From: a virus
DNA length: 64,000 bases
IMG/VR virus record: IMGVR_UViG_3300049491_000383
Location: 1-64,000 of that record
Direction: 5' to 3' (one strand)
Of the stretch, positions 48,303 to 56,608 are shown piece by piece. Both the position numbers and the translations under genes were made by a program. Under the pieces are notes generated by a model. It worked only from the letters and a program-made list of their open reading frames with translations. It was not told the DNA's origin and made no database searches. Position 1 is the stretch's first letter. Each line of letters begins with the position of its first letter.

Positions 48303-48531
48303 CGAAATCTTCTCCAAATTCTTCTTCAAGTTCACCATCGGACAAATGGCTTCTTGCTGCGGCGCGCATTTCCTTATCTAGATCTTCATCTAGCAAGTCA
48401 TCCTCTACAAGACCAAATTCATCAAATACCACCATAAGAATATCTGCAACTTCTAGACGTTCCTTTGGTGCAATGTGGGATTTAATTCTAGCCCACAATT
48501 CTAGTAATAGTTCGTGATTGTCGTTTACCAT
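48289..48531 (-). CDS. Small acidic conserved phage protein after UvsX
   Basis: 80 residues; VADILMVVFDEFGLVEDDL and a very acidic C terminus (ELEEEFGEDFDDDR). ATG at 48531 lies 1 nt after the uvsX stop with GAAGAGG upstream. Acidic tails like this can interact with SSB- or RecA-like proteins, which is only a suggestion. Confidence 0.6.
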   Translation of the reverse strand: MVNDNHELLLELWARIKSHIAPKERLEVADILMVVFDEFGLVEDDLLDEDLDKEMRAAARSHLSDGELEEEFGEDFDDDR

Positions 48532-48532
48532 C

Positions 48533-49630
48533 TTATACCTCTTCAACAACTTTAATGGCTATGCCATTTTCTGGTGTATCTGGAATTACAACTTTGAAGT
48601 CATCGTCGGTAAACTCATCCATGATAACCTTCATGCTTGTTTCATCAGTCTGCCATTCTTTTCTGAACATCCTGATGACTTCACCTGTCTTCTTTGAAGT
48701 GTAGGAATAGCGATTGCCTTCCTTAATAAGCACACCCGACTTTTCAAACAAGTCAAACAAACCAGACAATGGGTTCATACCCGATTCCCATGGAATGTCA
48801 ATCTTGATTGATTCGAAAGGTTTGGAATATCTTGTCTTCACAACCTTGCATGTCGAGCGAATACCTCTTACTTCTGAGACCTTGTTTCCTTCTTCGTCTT
48901 CCTTAAGTTTCCACTTTTTCATTGCAACAATGATACTTGATGCAAACATGAAGCCCGAGCCGCCGGAGATCTTGTCATCAGGATCAAACATATCTTGCGA
49001 TGCATAAGTGTGGTTAGTTACAACCATCCCAATGTTCAAATCGCCGAACATGTTTACGCAGTTGCCGACGAATGCCTTCAGCTGCTTTGCCTTACGACCC
49101 ATGTCACCCTTCATGTCACCTGCCTGGAATTGATTAATTTCAGTTGGTGTCAAAAGCATACCTAATGAGTCAATTACGAATAGGATCTTTGGACGGTTTT
49201 CTCTTGGCAAATCAATGTAATCAGCCTTGTAGGCTGTAACAAAGTCGTGAACAATCTTTGCCACTTCATCAATCATTGATGCGCTAATACGCAGCATCTT
49301 TTCTTCACTTGTGTCTACGCCAAGGTTAATCAACCACTTTTCATCAAGCGCGTTTTCTGTGTCAATCATGACAACAAAAATGTCTTGCTCTTGTGCTGCC
49401 TTAGCAATGTTACCGGAAACGATATATGACTTGCCTGCGCCGGAATCGCCTGCAAATACTGTAACCTTACCCATAGGAATTCCACGATAGAAATTACCGC
49501 TGATAAGATAGTTAAGTCCATAGGAACCTGTACTGATCCATGTGTCTGGATCATTGAATCCTGTAGAAATACCTGTGATGTTTTTAGTTAATGATTTGCG
49601 AAATTTCGCAATATCGAATGGCTTTGCCAT
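48533..49630 (-). CDS. uvsX: UvsX, RecA-family recombinase
   Basis: 365 residues. Walker A is GDSGAGKS (61-68); VMIDTENALDEKW and ILFVIDSLGMLLTP give the catalytic Glu and Walker B; VVTNHTYASQDMFD and SGGSGFMFAS give the DNA-binding loop L2 region. It forms filaments on single-stranded DNA for recombination and recombination-dependent replication, working with gp32 and the mediator. GAGGACAGGA precedes the ATG. Confidence 0.95.
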   Translation of the reverse strand: MAKPFDIAKFRKSLTKNITGISTGFNDPDTWISTGSYGLNYLISGNFYRGIPMGKVTVFAGDSGAGKSYIVSGNIAKAAQEQDIFVVMIDTENALDEKWLINLGVDTSEEKMLRISASMIDEVAKIVHDFVTAYKADYIDLPRENRPKILFVIDSLGMLLTPTEINQFQAGDMKGDMGRKAKQLKAFVGNCVNMFGDLNIGMVVTNHTYASQDMFDPDDKISGGSGFMFASSIIVAMKKWKLKEDEEGNKVSEVRGIRSTCKVVKTRYSKPFESIKIDIPWESGMNPLSGLFDLFEKSGVLIKEGNRYSYTSKKTGEVIRMFRKEWQTDETSMKVIMDEFTDDDFKVVIPDTPENGIAIKVVEEV

Positions 49631-49631
49631 A

Positions 49632-50126
49632 TTATGTCCTGTCCTCTATATAAGTTGCAATTTTTCTTGCAATTTCTGAGCTCATGTTCGACTTCAATCT
49701 ATTTGCCTCATGACTAATCATAAAAACATTTCCTTTGATATAACCGAGTTCAGGAATAACCTTATCAAACACCGCCTTAGATTTATCTTGATTTCTTTTT
49801 TCGCCGGGCTTATTGGACCAACCATAATTGAGTTTTAAACCCAAGATTGGACAAAATTCCGGTTTATCAATGTCATCTAATTCTATATCAAAAGGTATTC
49901 CCTGACTCTTAGCTTTTAATCTTAAGGAAGTAAATTGTAATCTAATGCTGTTCTCATCGGTGCGATACTTATCATAGTAGCCGGTTAGGTGTAAATCTTT
50001 TTCACATGCCAAACATGCTGATGTTTTTGTACGACGTTCTGAGAGATGCCCTCTTTTACAAGGTTTCTTTGAAGTATATGTAGGCAAATTATGCTGTAGA
50101 GCACTTCGCCTAGAAATATTGTCCAT
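49632..50126 (-). CDS. HNH-type free-standing endonuclease
   Basis: 164 residues. The N terminus has a zinc-finger-like CKRGHLSERR...CLAC (C23, H27, C38, C41). The C-terminal half reads CPILGLKLNYGW then FDKVIPELGYIKGNVFMISHEANRLKS, an HNH-family pattern (D121, G128, N133, N142) common in phage homing endonucleases; the first HNH His is replaced by Asp, as in some related proteins. It sits between uvsX and gene 32, a usual site for intruding homing genes. It lacks a Shine-Dalgarno and starts right after a hairpin. Confidence 0.7.
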   Translation of the reverse strand: MDNISRRSALQHNLPTYTSKKPCKRGHLSERRTKTSACLACEKDLHLTGYYDKYRTDENSIRLQFTSLRLKAKSQGIPFDIELDDIDKPEFCPILGLKLNYGWSNKPGEKRNQDKSKAVFDKVIPELGYIKGNVFMISHEANRLKSNMSSEIARKIATYIEDRT

Positions 50127-50134
50127 AGAAAACT

Positions 50135-50158
50135 AATAGGGATATTTCTATCCCTATT
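50135..50158. terminator. Hairpin between gene 32 and the HNH gene
   Basis: AATAGGGATA-N4-TATCCCTATT, a perfect 10-bp stem. On the minus strand it is followed by AGTTTTC, a weak T-run, so it may partly terminate the gene 32 transcript or block ribosome access to the HNH start 8 nt away. Confidence 0.6.
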
Positions 50159-50169
50159 CCTTTTACGAT

Positions 50170-51261
50170 TTACTTGTTTCTATTGCGAAGCATCGCCAGA
50201 ATCTCTTGAGGAGACTTTTCGGCCTTTACTTCAGTTTTTGCGACTTCCGCAGCGGCAATCGGCTTTACAGCATTATACAATTTTTCAACTGGATCAGCAT
50301 CAAACGGGGGATCGTTGTCATCGGCAGCCTCAACTACTGGCTTTTCAACCTGTAGACGAGTTGTCGGGACTTGGATGCGCGCTGTTTGAACTGCTGGGGC
50401 AGGTGCCGAAGAACGTGCAACACGTTGGCGTTCGCCACCGTCTGCATCTGGTTCACCAGAGTCGAAGCCGAAAGGCTTGTAATGCTGGCTGTACTTCGAT
50501 GGGTCATACAATTCACCGTCTACCGAGTCCTGGAACATTTCGAAGATGATTGCCAACTGTTCTGCGCTTGGGCGCTTTGGAAGGTATGTTGATAGGTCAA
50601 CCAGCTTGTGCTGTTCGACTGCTGCCATCATTTCTTCTGTAACGCTTGATTCTTTACGTGCCCACTTAGAAGTACCGTAGTCAGCAAAACCACCCTTGCT
50701 TGTCTTCGAAATAACGAAGTCAACGCCGTTGATGTAATCAACAGGGCTGTGTGGACCCATTTCTGGATCAAGAAGTGCTGCCTTGATAATTGCGAAAATC
50801 TGTGGTCCGATAATGAACTTACGGATTGGATTTTCTGGAGCGTCAGTTTCGTTAAGCGGATCTTGCTTGACAAAACCTTGCATGTAATAGGTACGCTTGC
50901 ACCAATACTTGCGAGCTGTGTCTTCTAGGGACTTGTCTTTCCACCATGGGCGAACTTCATTCAAAATTGGGCAGGTCTTTGGACCATCCCACATTTCGAT
51001 ACAAGGTACTTGAACGACAACTGGCTTGTTTTCATCTTGGCCTTTGATGCCTGGGAAAGGGAGCTTGATGATTTGACGTTCTGCCCAGAAGAATGTGTTG
51101 TCCTGGTTTGCGTCTGGAAGGAATCTGACGATTGCAGATGTTCCTTCTGGCATGTTCCAATGTGCGTAAGTTGTCTTATCGCCACCACTGAAATTGCTTG
51201 GGTTCTTACGGTTCTCGAGTGCCTGTAATTTCTTACGGATTTCGTCTAGTGTTTTTGCCAT
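50170..51261 (-). CDS. 32: Single-stranded DNA-binding protein (gp32 type)
   Basis: 363 residues. N-terminal helix rich in Lys/Arg (cooperativity region of gp32), an OB-fold core with zinc-ligand cysteines C87, C97 and C121 (VPCIEMWDGPKTCPI, WCKR), and a long disordered linker ending in an acidic then basic tail. It coats single-stranded DNA and organises the replisome and UvsX loading. The C-terminal end (EILAMLRNRNK) is short and basic rather than acidic as in T4. It has a strong sigma70 promoter and a 108-nt leader. Confidence 0.9.
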   Translation of the reverse strand: MAKTLDEIRKKLQALENRKNPSNFSGGDKTTYAHWNMPEGTSAIVRFLPDANQDNTFFWAERQIIKLPFPGIKGQDENKPVVVQVPCIEMWDGPKTCPILNEVRPWWKDKSLEDTARKYWCKRTYYMQGFVKQDPLNETDAPENPIRKFIIGPQIFAIIKAALLDPEMGPHSPVDYINGVDFVISKTSKGGFADYGTSKWARKESSVTEEMMAAVEQHKLVDLSTYLPKRPSAEQLAIIFEMFQDSVDGELYDPSKYSQHYKPFGFDSGEPDADGGERQRVARSSAPAPAVQTARIQVPTTRLQVEKPVVEAADDNDPPFDADPVEKLYNAVKPIAAAEVAKTEVKAEKSPQEILAMLRNRNK

Positions 51262-51369
51262 GATATTTTATTTCCTGCTTTAGTTTAAATTGAACGCTAT
51301 TATTTGAGCTGCGATCTACTCGGGCCACGTTAGTCCCTTTCGCATCATACCTGCTAAAGGTCTTCGTAT
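51262..51369 (-). promoter_or_regulatory. Gene 32 leader: structured element and AU-rich tract
   Basis: The predicted leader begins near 51369. Its 5' part can pair (ACCT-N5-AGGT; TGCGA...TCGCA enclosing GGG...CCC) and its last 50 nt are AU-rich and unpaired up to GCAGGAAA. T4 gene 32 autoregulates its mRNA through an upstream pseudoknot followed by such an unpaired tract, so a similar operator is possible. Confidence 0.35.
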
Positions 51370-51375
51370 GCAGCT

Positions 51376-51404
51376 AGTGTACGAAAACCTTGTGTGTTTG
51401 TCAA
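51376..51404 (-). promoter_or_regulatory. Strong sigma70 promoter for gene 32
   Basis: TTGACA (51404-51399), 17 nt, TACACT (51381-51376) on the minus strand. Confidence 0.75.
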
Positions 51405-51411
51405 GAACTTC

Positions 51412-52905
51412 TTAGTAGAAGTTCCTCATATATTTATCAAAGTGAGCTTCGAGGTCTACTGATTCTTTGATATCCTGTTTAGGTGTATCAACCTTCTCAG
51501 CTACCTTAATGTTTTCAAGAACCTGCGTAAGTACCGCCTTCTCGAAATCATTAACTTGACCTTCCTTGCATAACTTTGAGCCGATTTTATTAACGAACCC
51601 AGCAAGTTCATCATTTTCAACGATCCTCAATGCCAATTCGTTAAGTTTAAATCCTAGGCGAGCATTCTCACTTGCAAATTCAAACATCGGAGTAGTATTT
51701 ATTGCTTCACGGCGAACCACGACCACATTTGCGGCAGCTTCTTCGATGCGCTTGTGGAAAGTATCCTTCTCTTGAACAAGCTGTTTGATGATTGGCAACA
51801 CGCCTTCAAACTTCTCGTCAAAGCGACGAATGGTGAATAGGTCTTTAAGTTGTGATGTATCATCCTCTGCAAGTGCTTCACGTTCAAATGTTTCTAAACG
51901 TGCCTTAACAGTTTCATATGTCTTCACGCCAGTAAGCTTCTTTAGCTCGGTGCGGATTGTCTCAATGTTTTCCTTAACAGTCTCAACGATACCAGAACTG
52001 TCTTCGTTGATTAACTTGTTGGTAGTAACATAACGATTAAAGGATTGAAGCTTCAGTAGGTTGTCTGTACTTTCAATAATGTAAGCGCCTACTTTGTCAG
52101 CCATTACTCCGCCGTGTGCCAAGTGTTGAGCCATAGCTCTTGCGCCAGGTAGATATGTATTTGGGAAACGGAAACGCTCACCATTGCATTCTAGGAAAAT
52201 AGCACCGATGTGGCGTGTTCTTGCTCCACGGACGTTCTCGTCAACTGGTGTCTTGTGCTTCACCAAAATACGGACATTTTCCAATGTTTGTTGCGATGTC
52301 TTCAACGAGCCAAACATCTTGCTAAAGCTTTCCATAATGGCCTCATCTACTGCGATTGAATATTCCATGTGTCCATTCTTGCCAGGAGTTGCAGCTAACT
52401 TTCCATCTGTAACAAGTTTATTCAATACGCGACGTGCTTGATCTAAATCATGCATACCAGTATTGCTACATAGGTCAGCCTCAGAGATTTTTCCACCCCA
52501 TCTCTTTACTGTCTTCATAATTTCACCTACGAGGTGATGGCTGTGTGGATTGATTTCTTCGTTCATTGCTGCACCCTTCATCTTTGCTTGATATGCGTAA
52601 TCTTTAGGTTGAATTGATTTACCAAAAATCTTGATCTTTGAATTCATCATAAATTGATCGGACAGTTTACGAATATTCTTTTGTAGTCCAAGAACAGATT
52701 CATCTACGTCCTTACCTTTGCTGAATTCGACTGTGTTGTTATCTTCATCAATGGTGACCATGATGTTTGGACTAACAACAAAGAAACGACGACCGGCTGT
52801 TGGATCGGTAGTTTCTGCACCAGCTTCGTCGAAGATTTTGACCTGTAGGCCGTTACCCTTTAACAGAGAGAACACTTTTTCCGACAGATCGCTCATTTCA
52901 ACCAT
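51412..52905 (-). CDS. Conserved phage protein, probably virion or prohead-associated
   Basis: 497 residues. ARTRHIGAIFLECNGERFRFPNTYLPGARAMAQHLAHGG (about 233-271) is the most characteristic segment, and I associate it with a family conserved in T4-like phages. The C-terminal 200 residues are mostly helical. It has a winged-helix-like part at about 125-185. No function is assigned; the location between terminase and gene 32 with a GATAAATA octamer suggests late expression. Start ATG at 52905 with AAGGAT upstream. Its last codons (Asp-Lys-Tyr) hold another GATAAATA at 51431-51438. Confidence 0.65.
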   Translation of the reverse strand: MVEMSDLSEKVFSLLKGNGLQVKIFDEAGAETTDPTAGRRFFVVSPNIMVTIDEDNNTVEFSKGKDVDESVLGLQKNIRKLSDQFMMNSKIKIFGKSIQPKDYAYQAKMKGAAMNEEINPHSHHLVGEIMKTVKRWGGKISEADLCSNTGMHDLDQARRVLNKLVTDGKLAATPGKNGHMEYSIAVDEAIMESFSKMFGSLKTSQQTLENVRILVKHKTPVDENVRGARTRHIGAIFLECNGERFRFPNTYLPGARAMAQHLAHGGVMADKVGAYIIESTDNLLKLQSFNRYVTTNKLINEDSSGIVETVKENIETIRTELKKLTGVKTYETVKARLETFEREALAEDDTSQLKDLFTIRRFDEKFEGVLPIIKQLVQEKDTFHKRIEEAAANVVVVRREAINTTPMFEFASENARLGFKLNELALRIVENDELAGFVNKIGSKLCKEGQVNDFEKAVLTQVLENIKVAEKVDTPKQDIKESVDLEAHFDKYMRNFY

Positions 52906-52926
52906 GGTAAAAATCCTTATTCTGCT

Positions 52927-52934
52927 TATTTATC
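52927..52934 (-). promoter_or_regulatory. Late-promoter-like octamer GATAAATA
   Basis: Minus strand, 21 nt before the ATG at 52905, with AAGGAT between. Confidence 0.6.
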
Positions 52935-52938
52935 TGAA

Positions 52939-54513
52939 TTAGATAAAAATTGGCATTGGCGCATCGAAGCTCGAACTGACACCATCAGAGACGTCACTGT
53001 TAATGGCTTCCTGGGATTTATCATCCCATGTAGAAATGTAATCAGTCATTCTTACTGCTAAAATCATTGCCATAATCAAGTCATCGGTCTGTCCAATACG
53101 TGCCTCAAATGTATTACCACGTGAAACAAATACCTTCAGTTCAGACAGCAAGCCCTTTGAATTTATCTTCATCTTGCCAGATTCGATCAAGAATTTCAAT
53201 TTAGCACAAGCTTCAAGTTTAGATTTGTTGGTTGTAACAAAACCAGCACGGCGGCCTGTACGACCTTGCAGCCTATTCTTAGGATCGTGCAACATTGTAC
53301 CTGGAAAGTTTTCTTCACCAGTATCACGAATGACAACAAGTGCGGCTTCGCCAAGCGAATTACTTTCAACAGACCAATAAATGTCTCTTGCACCCAGTGA
53401 ATAAATTTCTTCGAGGATCTTCTTCATTGTACGAACCTGTTCTTCAACTGGTGCTTTGTTGTTACTCCATTCTCCAACCTGTACGAGTGTAGGCAATTCT
53501 AGAATTTGAATTGCTGCATTGTCACCACCTGTTCCCATTGAAGGATCAAGCGAGACAACATATGTAAGTTCTGGACGGATGTCGCCAAACCAACGTACTT
53601 GTCCAGTCTTTCTAATCGGAGTCTTAGCTTCAAGTTGTGCAAGCTTAACTGGATTGATAAGTGTTTCTTCGAATGTAATGAACTGACAGTTGTGTTCACG
53701 TAGGAATCTGTCCTCACCTAGAGCAGCCAATTCAGCATCGGCCCAGGTTTGGTCACGGTCTGGGTGACGGTCCCATGTTGCCATGTATGGACGGAATCCA
53801 TTTACACCAACAGTAGTTTCGTTACCGTTGGCATCAACCATCTTGTTTGCTCCCCACCAAATATCAGCAAATTGATCTTCATCGGTGTTTGGAGTAGAGG
53901 TAATAATACACTTACCACCTGTGGACAAAGTTGGTGATAGTGATGTCCAGAATTCCTTAGCAATGTTTGGTTCTACGAATGCAAATTCGTCCAGGTAAAC
54001 TAAGGACAATGACATTCCACGTCCCGTGTTTTCAGTTGTGGTTGTTGCAATAATACGTGAGCCATTATCGAAGTCTACGGAACGTTTGTTGTAGGACTTT
54101 GCACCTGCACGGATATGGTCTGGCACAGATTCGTAAGCATATCGAACTCTGTGCATAATTTCTTGCGCGCCATCGTATTTGTTAGATGCAATAAGGATTG
54201 TAGAATCTTCGTTGAACATAGCATACCATAGAAGGTAGCCCGCGGCGACAGTAGTCTTACCCATCTGTCGGCTGACCATGTTTACGGAGCGGCGCGAATT
54301 GTGGTAATTGTTAATTAAGTCATATTGGAAATCAAACAGATCGAGTTTCTGCCTACCTTTTGTGGTATGCTGAATATACATATAGTTCTGAATGAAGTAT
54401 GTAGGCCCAGTTACAGGGTCCATACATGCCTTTAATTCGTCAATCTGTTCTTTAGTGTACGATACCTTCTGGTATGCACGCTTGACAAGTTTGTCGTCTT
54501 GGTAAATCGCCAT
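52939..54513 (-). CDS. 17: Terminase large subunit (gp17 type)
   Basis: 524 residues (T4 gp17 has 610). The N-terminal ATPase has Walker A SRQMGKTT (81-88), Walker B VYLDEF (172-177) and the coupling motif TSTPNT (205-210). The C-terminal RNase H-like nuclease begins with Asp323 (VSLDPSMGTGGD) and has a later acidic pair (VESNSLG, QTDDLIMA). It drives headful DNA packaging and cuts the concatemer. AGGGA lies about 10 nt before the ATG. The small subunit is likely at 56609-57115. Confidence 0.95.
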   Translation of the reverse strand: MAIYQDDKLVKRAYQKVSYTKEQIDELKACMDPVTGPTYFIQNYMYIQHTTKGRQKLDLFDFQYDLINNYHNSRRSVNMVSRQMGKTTVAAGYLLWYAMFNEDSTILIASNKYDGAQEIMHRVRYAYESVPDHIRAGAKSYNKRSVDFDNGSRIIATTTTENTGRGMSLSLVYLDEFAFVEPNIAKEFWTSLSPTLSTGGKCIITSTPNTDEDQFADIWWGANKMVDANGNETTVGVNGFRPYMATWDRHPDRDQTWADAELAALGEDRFLREHNCQFITFEETLINPVKLAQLEAKTPIRKTGQVRWFGDIRPELTYVVSLDPSMGTGGDNAAIQILELPTLVQVGEWSNNKAPVEEQVRTMKKILEEIYSLGARDIYWSVESNSLGEAALVVIRDTGEENFPGTMLHDPKNRLQGRTGRRAGFVTTNKSKLEACAKLKFLIESGKMKINSKGLLSELKVFVSRGNTFEARIGQTDDLIMAMILAVRMTDYISTWDDKSQEAINSDVSDGVSSSFDAPMPIFI

Positions 54514-54516
54514 AAA

Positions 54517-54999
54517 TCAATAATCCCTATCATCATAATCGGGCTCATAATCGTCGCCCGGATCATACTCAGGCGGATCTAGCTTATCTAATTGAGCCTG
54601 AAATGCTCCCAACATACCTTGCGAATATATTGCCGGATTTAACAACTGCTTTAACGTAGCAGGATGAATGTATTTATTAACTGAATGGAATGGAACTTCT
54701 TCATCTTGGATTAAAAACATAGAATCTGTTGAAAAGGCTACCGATTCTACAAGCACATCGGTTCCCGAAGCATATAATGAGCTAGAATATGTGGGACTAT
54801 CAGTTCCATGATTCCAACCTGTTGGATGTTCGTCTGATTCCCATTCGTAGTCAATCTTAGCAGTAATGTCAACATCAAAGCCCACATCAAGGACTTCGCC
54901 GCTGAGACCCATGGCTTTTCCGGCCATGTTTAAACCACCTTCATAGGTGATTGTACTTCCATCGGAATCAAAGTCTCCGTTATAGTCCTGTATGGACAC
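54517..54999 (-). CDS. Acidic protein upstream of terminase, frame joined by an A10 tract
   Basis: The frame is open from the A10 tract at 55028-55037 to the stop at 54517, in a different frame from the gene ending at 55019. The likely product, up to 160 residues, is acidic (DYNGDFDSDGSTITYEGG, DVGFDVDITAKIDYEWESD) with an Asp/Tyr-rich tail. Possible own starts are a GTG at 54999 (no ribosome site) or an ATG at 54927 (GAAGGTGG upstream, 136 residues). Alternatively it is the C-terminal part of the 55019-55918 protein, made by slippage at the A10 tract or split by a sequencing error. Coordinates given use the GTG. Confidence 0.5.
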   Translation of the reverse strand: MSIQDYNGDFDSDGSTITYEGGLNMAGKAMGLSGEVLDVGFDVDITAKIDYEWESDEHPTGWNHGTDSPTYSSSLYASGTDVLVESVAFSTDSMFLIQDEEVPFHSVNKYIHPATLKQLLNPAIYSQGMLGAFQAQLDKLDPPEYDPGDDYEPDYDDRDY

Positions 55000-55018
55000 A
55001 TCGGAGACTTGTACCGCT

Positions 55019-55918
55019 TCAGTTAACTTTTTTTTTTGGTTTTGCGGTTTCACCCAAGAAAGAACGATAGCTGTAAACAAGTTCCTTGTGAACTTCAGCA
55101 ATCTGCATCTTCTTCTGTTCTGGATTGTCACCCTGACGTGCGCCCGACGGACCTGTAGCACGAACTACTGGACTATCTGCACCATTTGGAAAGTAATCGT
55201 TGCCAGATGCATCGTTTACTTCATCGTAACCGTTTTGTAAGTCGAATGCTTCTTCAAATTCCATATCGCCAGCGCCGCCGTAGTCTTCATCACTACCGTG
55301 TCCTGCGCTTGCTAGAGCATCCGCATCAGCACTCATATCGTCGGGACCATTCATTTCTGGATCGTCACCATAGCTCATTAGACCTTCTTGTTCCAATGCT
55401 TGCTCAAATTCTGCAAGTGAATCTGGATCTAGATTAGCAGAAATTCTATCAAATGCATCTTCTGGTTCCATAAAATGGTTCATAACCATATTTTGAAAAT
55501 CTGACATAGCTTGTGCAACTACATCACTACGTTCTCCCATGCCTTCCATAGCGCATGCAGCATCCGCATCCATTGGGTTCCCTTGATTGCATGAATCAAT
55601 TGCCGGAACTGACTCTGTAGCCATTCCTTGTGATTGGTCAAAGGATGCGTAATCTTGATTACGACCTACAGTGCCTGCAGTTTGCATATCAGATTCAGTG
55701 TCTTCCTTCATAGCATTGCTTAATTGCTTTGTACCGGTGTCGGCCTTGTTGAATTCCTTGGCAACATCCTGGTTCATTCCGGTCTTCTTAGCGAAGTCTG
55801 GATTGTGTGCCGCTGCGGCCATAAAACGAGCCTGCTTTTCCGATGTTGATTTTTCATTCAATCCAGGAACAGCCATAATGCCTTCCATAAGGTTGATCAT
55901 TTCTCTCATGTTCTTCAT
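55019..55918 (-). CDS. Acidic virion-assembly protein ending at an A10 tract
   Basis: 299 residues. The N terminus (TSEKQARFMAAAAHNPDFAKKTGM, VAKEFNKAD) matches a small domain found in T4-like structural or scaffold proteins; the middle is Asp/Glu/Gly/Met-rich and likely disordered; the end (KKMQIAEVHKELVYSYRSF) is helical. It stops only a few codons after a run of ten A residues (...CCA AAA AAA AAA GTT AAC TGA). Loss of one A would let it read into the downstream acidic frame. ATGA overlap with the previous gene. Confidence 0.65.
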   Translation of the reverse strand: MKNMREMINLMEGIMAVPGLNEKSTSEKQARFMAAAAHNPDFAKKTGMNQDVAKEFNKADTGTKQLSNAMKEDTESDMQTAGTVGRNQDYASFDQSQGMATESVPAIDSCNQGNPMDADAACAMEGMGERSDVVAQAMSDFQNMVMNHFMEPEDAFDRISANLDPDSLAEFEQALEQEGLMSYGDDPEMNGPDDMSADADALASAGHGSDEDYGGAGDMEFEEAFDLQNGYDEVNDASGNDYFPNGADSPVVRATGPSGARQGDNPEQKKMQIAEVHKELVYSYRSFLGETAKPKKKVN

Positions 55919-56589
55919 AGCATACCTACCTTCAATAAGTTAGGTTTCTTGATTCTACCAAAGAGACCTACATCATCCTTCTTTAGATTTTTAGGATCAT
56001 TAAAACCATCGTAGCCCTTAGGCAGTGTGGAGTGGTCGGTCTTAGCAGCAGGGCTTAGTGGGTTTTCGACAGTAACAACTTCGCGGTTCTTACGGACTTG
56101 TTCTAGCTCCTTAAGGAAACTTGTGTTGTACTTTTCACCATACTTCTCTGCTTCTGCACCTTCTACTTCCTCGTAGTCACTGCCCAGTCTTGTCTTGTAC
56201 TTTTTCTTATACTCTTCCGAGTTTCTGTCTAGGTACAAATCTGTCTCAATCTGGCGTGGATCATTTTCTGAGTATACCGCTACACATGCAGGCGAAATGC
56301 CCATGCAGTTGCAAAGATATGTTCTTAGAAAATCAAGGGAACCAGGATAACCTAGTGTTAGATCGCAAATGAATACCGCTGTATTCTTTACGTTTGGAAA
56401 GTCTAGAGGACTCTCCTGAATTGGGGTTTTTCTAAATGACGAGGCTGACTTCAAATCATACTTAGCTAGACCGGCTTCAAGTTGATCAATCATAACATCT
56501 GTCATTTCATTCACGGCGAATTTCAAGACATACTTGTATTCTGTCTTGGTTTCAGCAACGTAAGTAGCAAATGATTTCTTTTCTGTCAT
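55915..56589 (-). CDS. Conserved phage protein near the terminase genes
   Basis: 224 residues from the ATG at 56589, with GGAG 6 nt upstream; an in-frame ATG at 56601 is an alternative and the open frame before that is shadow. Contains EYKYVLKFAVNEMTDVMIDQLE, a KNTAVFICDLTLGYPGSLDFL segment and a charged C-terminal half. Likely a virion or packaging factor; not recognised by name. A late-like octamer lies 20 nt upstream. Confidence 0.6.
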   Translation of the reverse strand: MTEKKSFATYVAETKTEYKYVLKFAVNEMTDVMIDQLEAGLAKYDLKSASSFRKTPIQESPLDFPNVKNTAVFICDLTLGYPGSLDFLRTYLCNCMGISPACVAVYSENDPRQIETDLYLDRNSEEYKKKYKTRLGSDYEEVEGAEAEKYGEKYNTSFLKELEQVRKNREVVTVENPLSPAAKTDHSTLPKGYDGFNDPKNLKKDDVGLFGRIKKPNLLKVGML

Positions 56590-56608
56590 ATTCGACTCCA
56601 TGTTACGA

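Noticed and set aside
51431-51438. GATAAATA inside the last codons of 51412-52905
   Set aside because: It encodes Asp-Lys-Tyr in frame and lies about 170 nt from the gene 32 start; kept only as a remark since other octamers sit 20-60 nt from their genes.
54927-55161. Start of the pre-terminase protein at 55161
   Set aside because: Codons from 55161 to 55027 are a shadow of the 55019-55918 gene; the product there is basic and unlike the acidic remainder.
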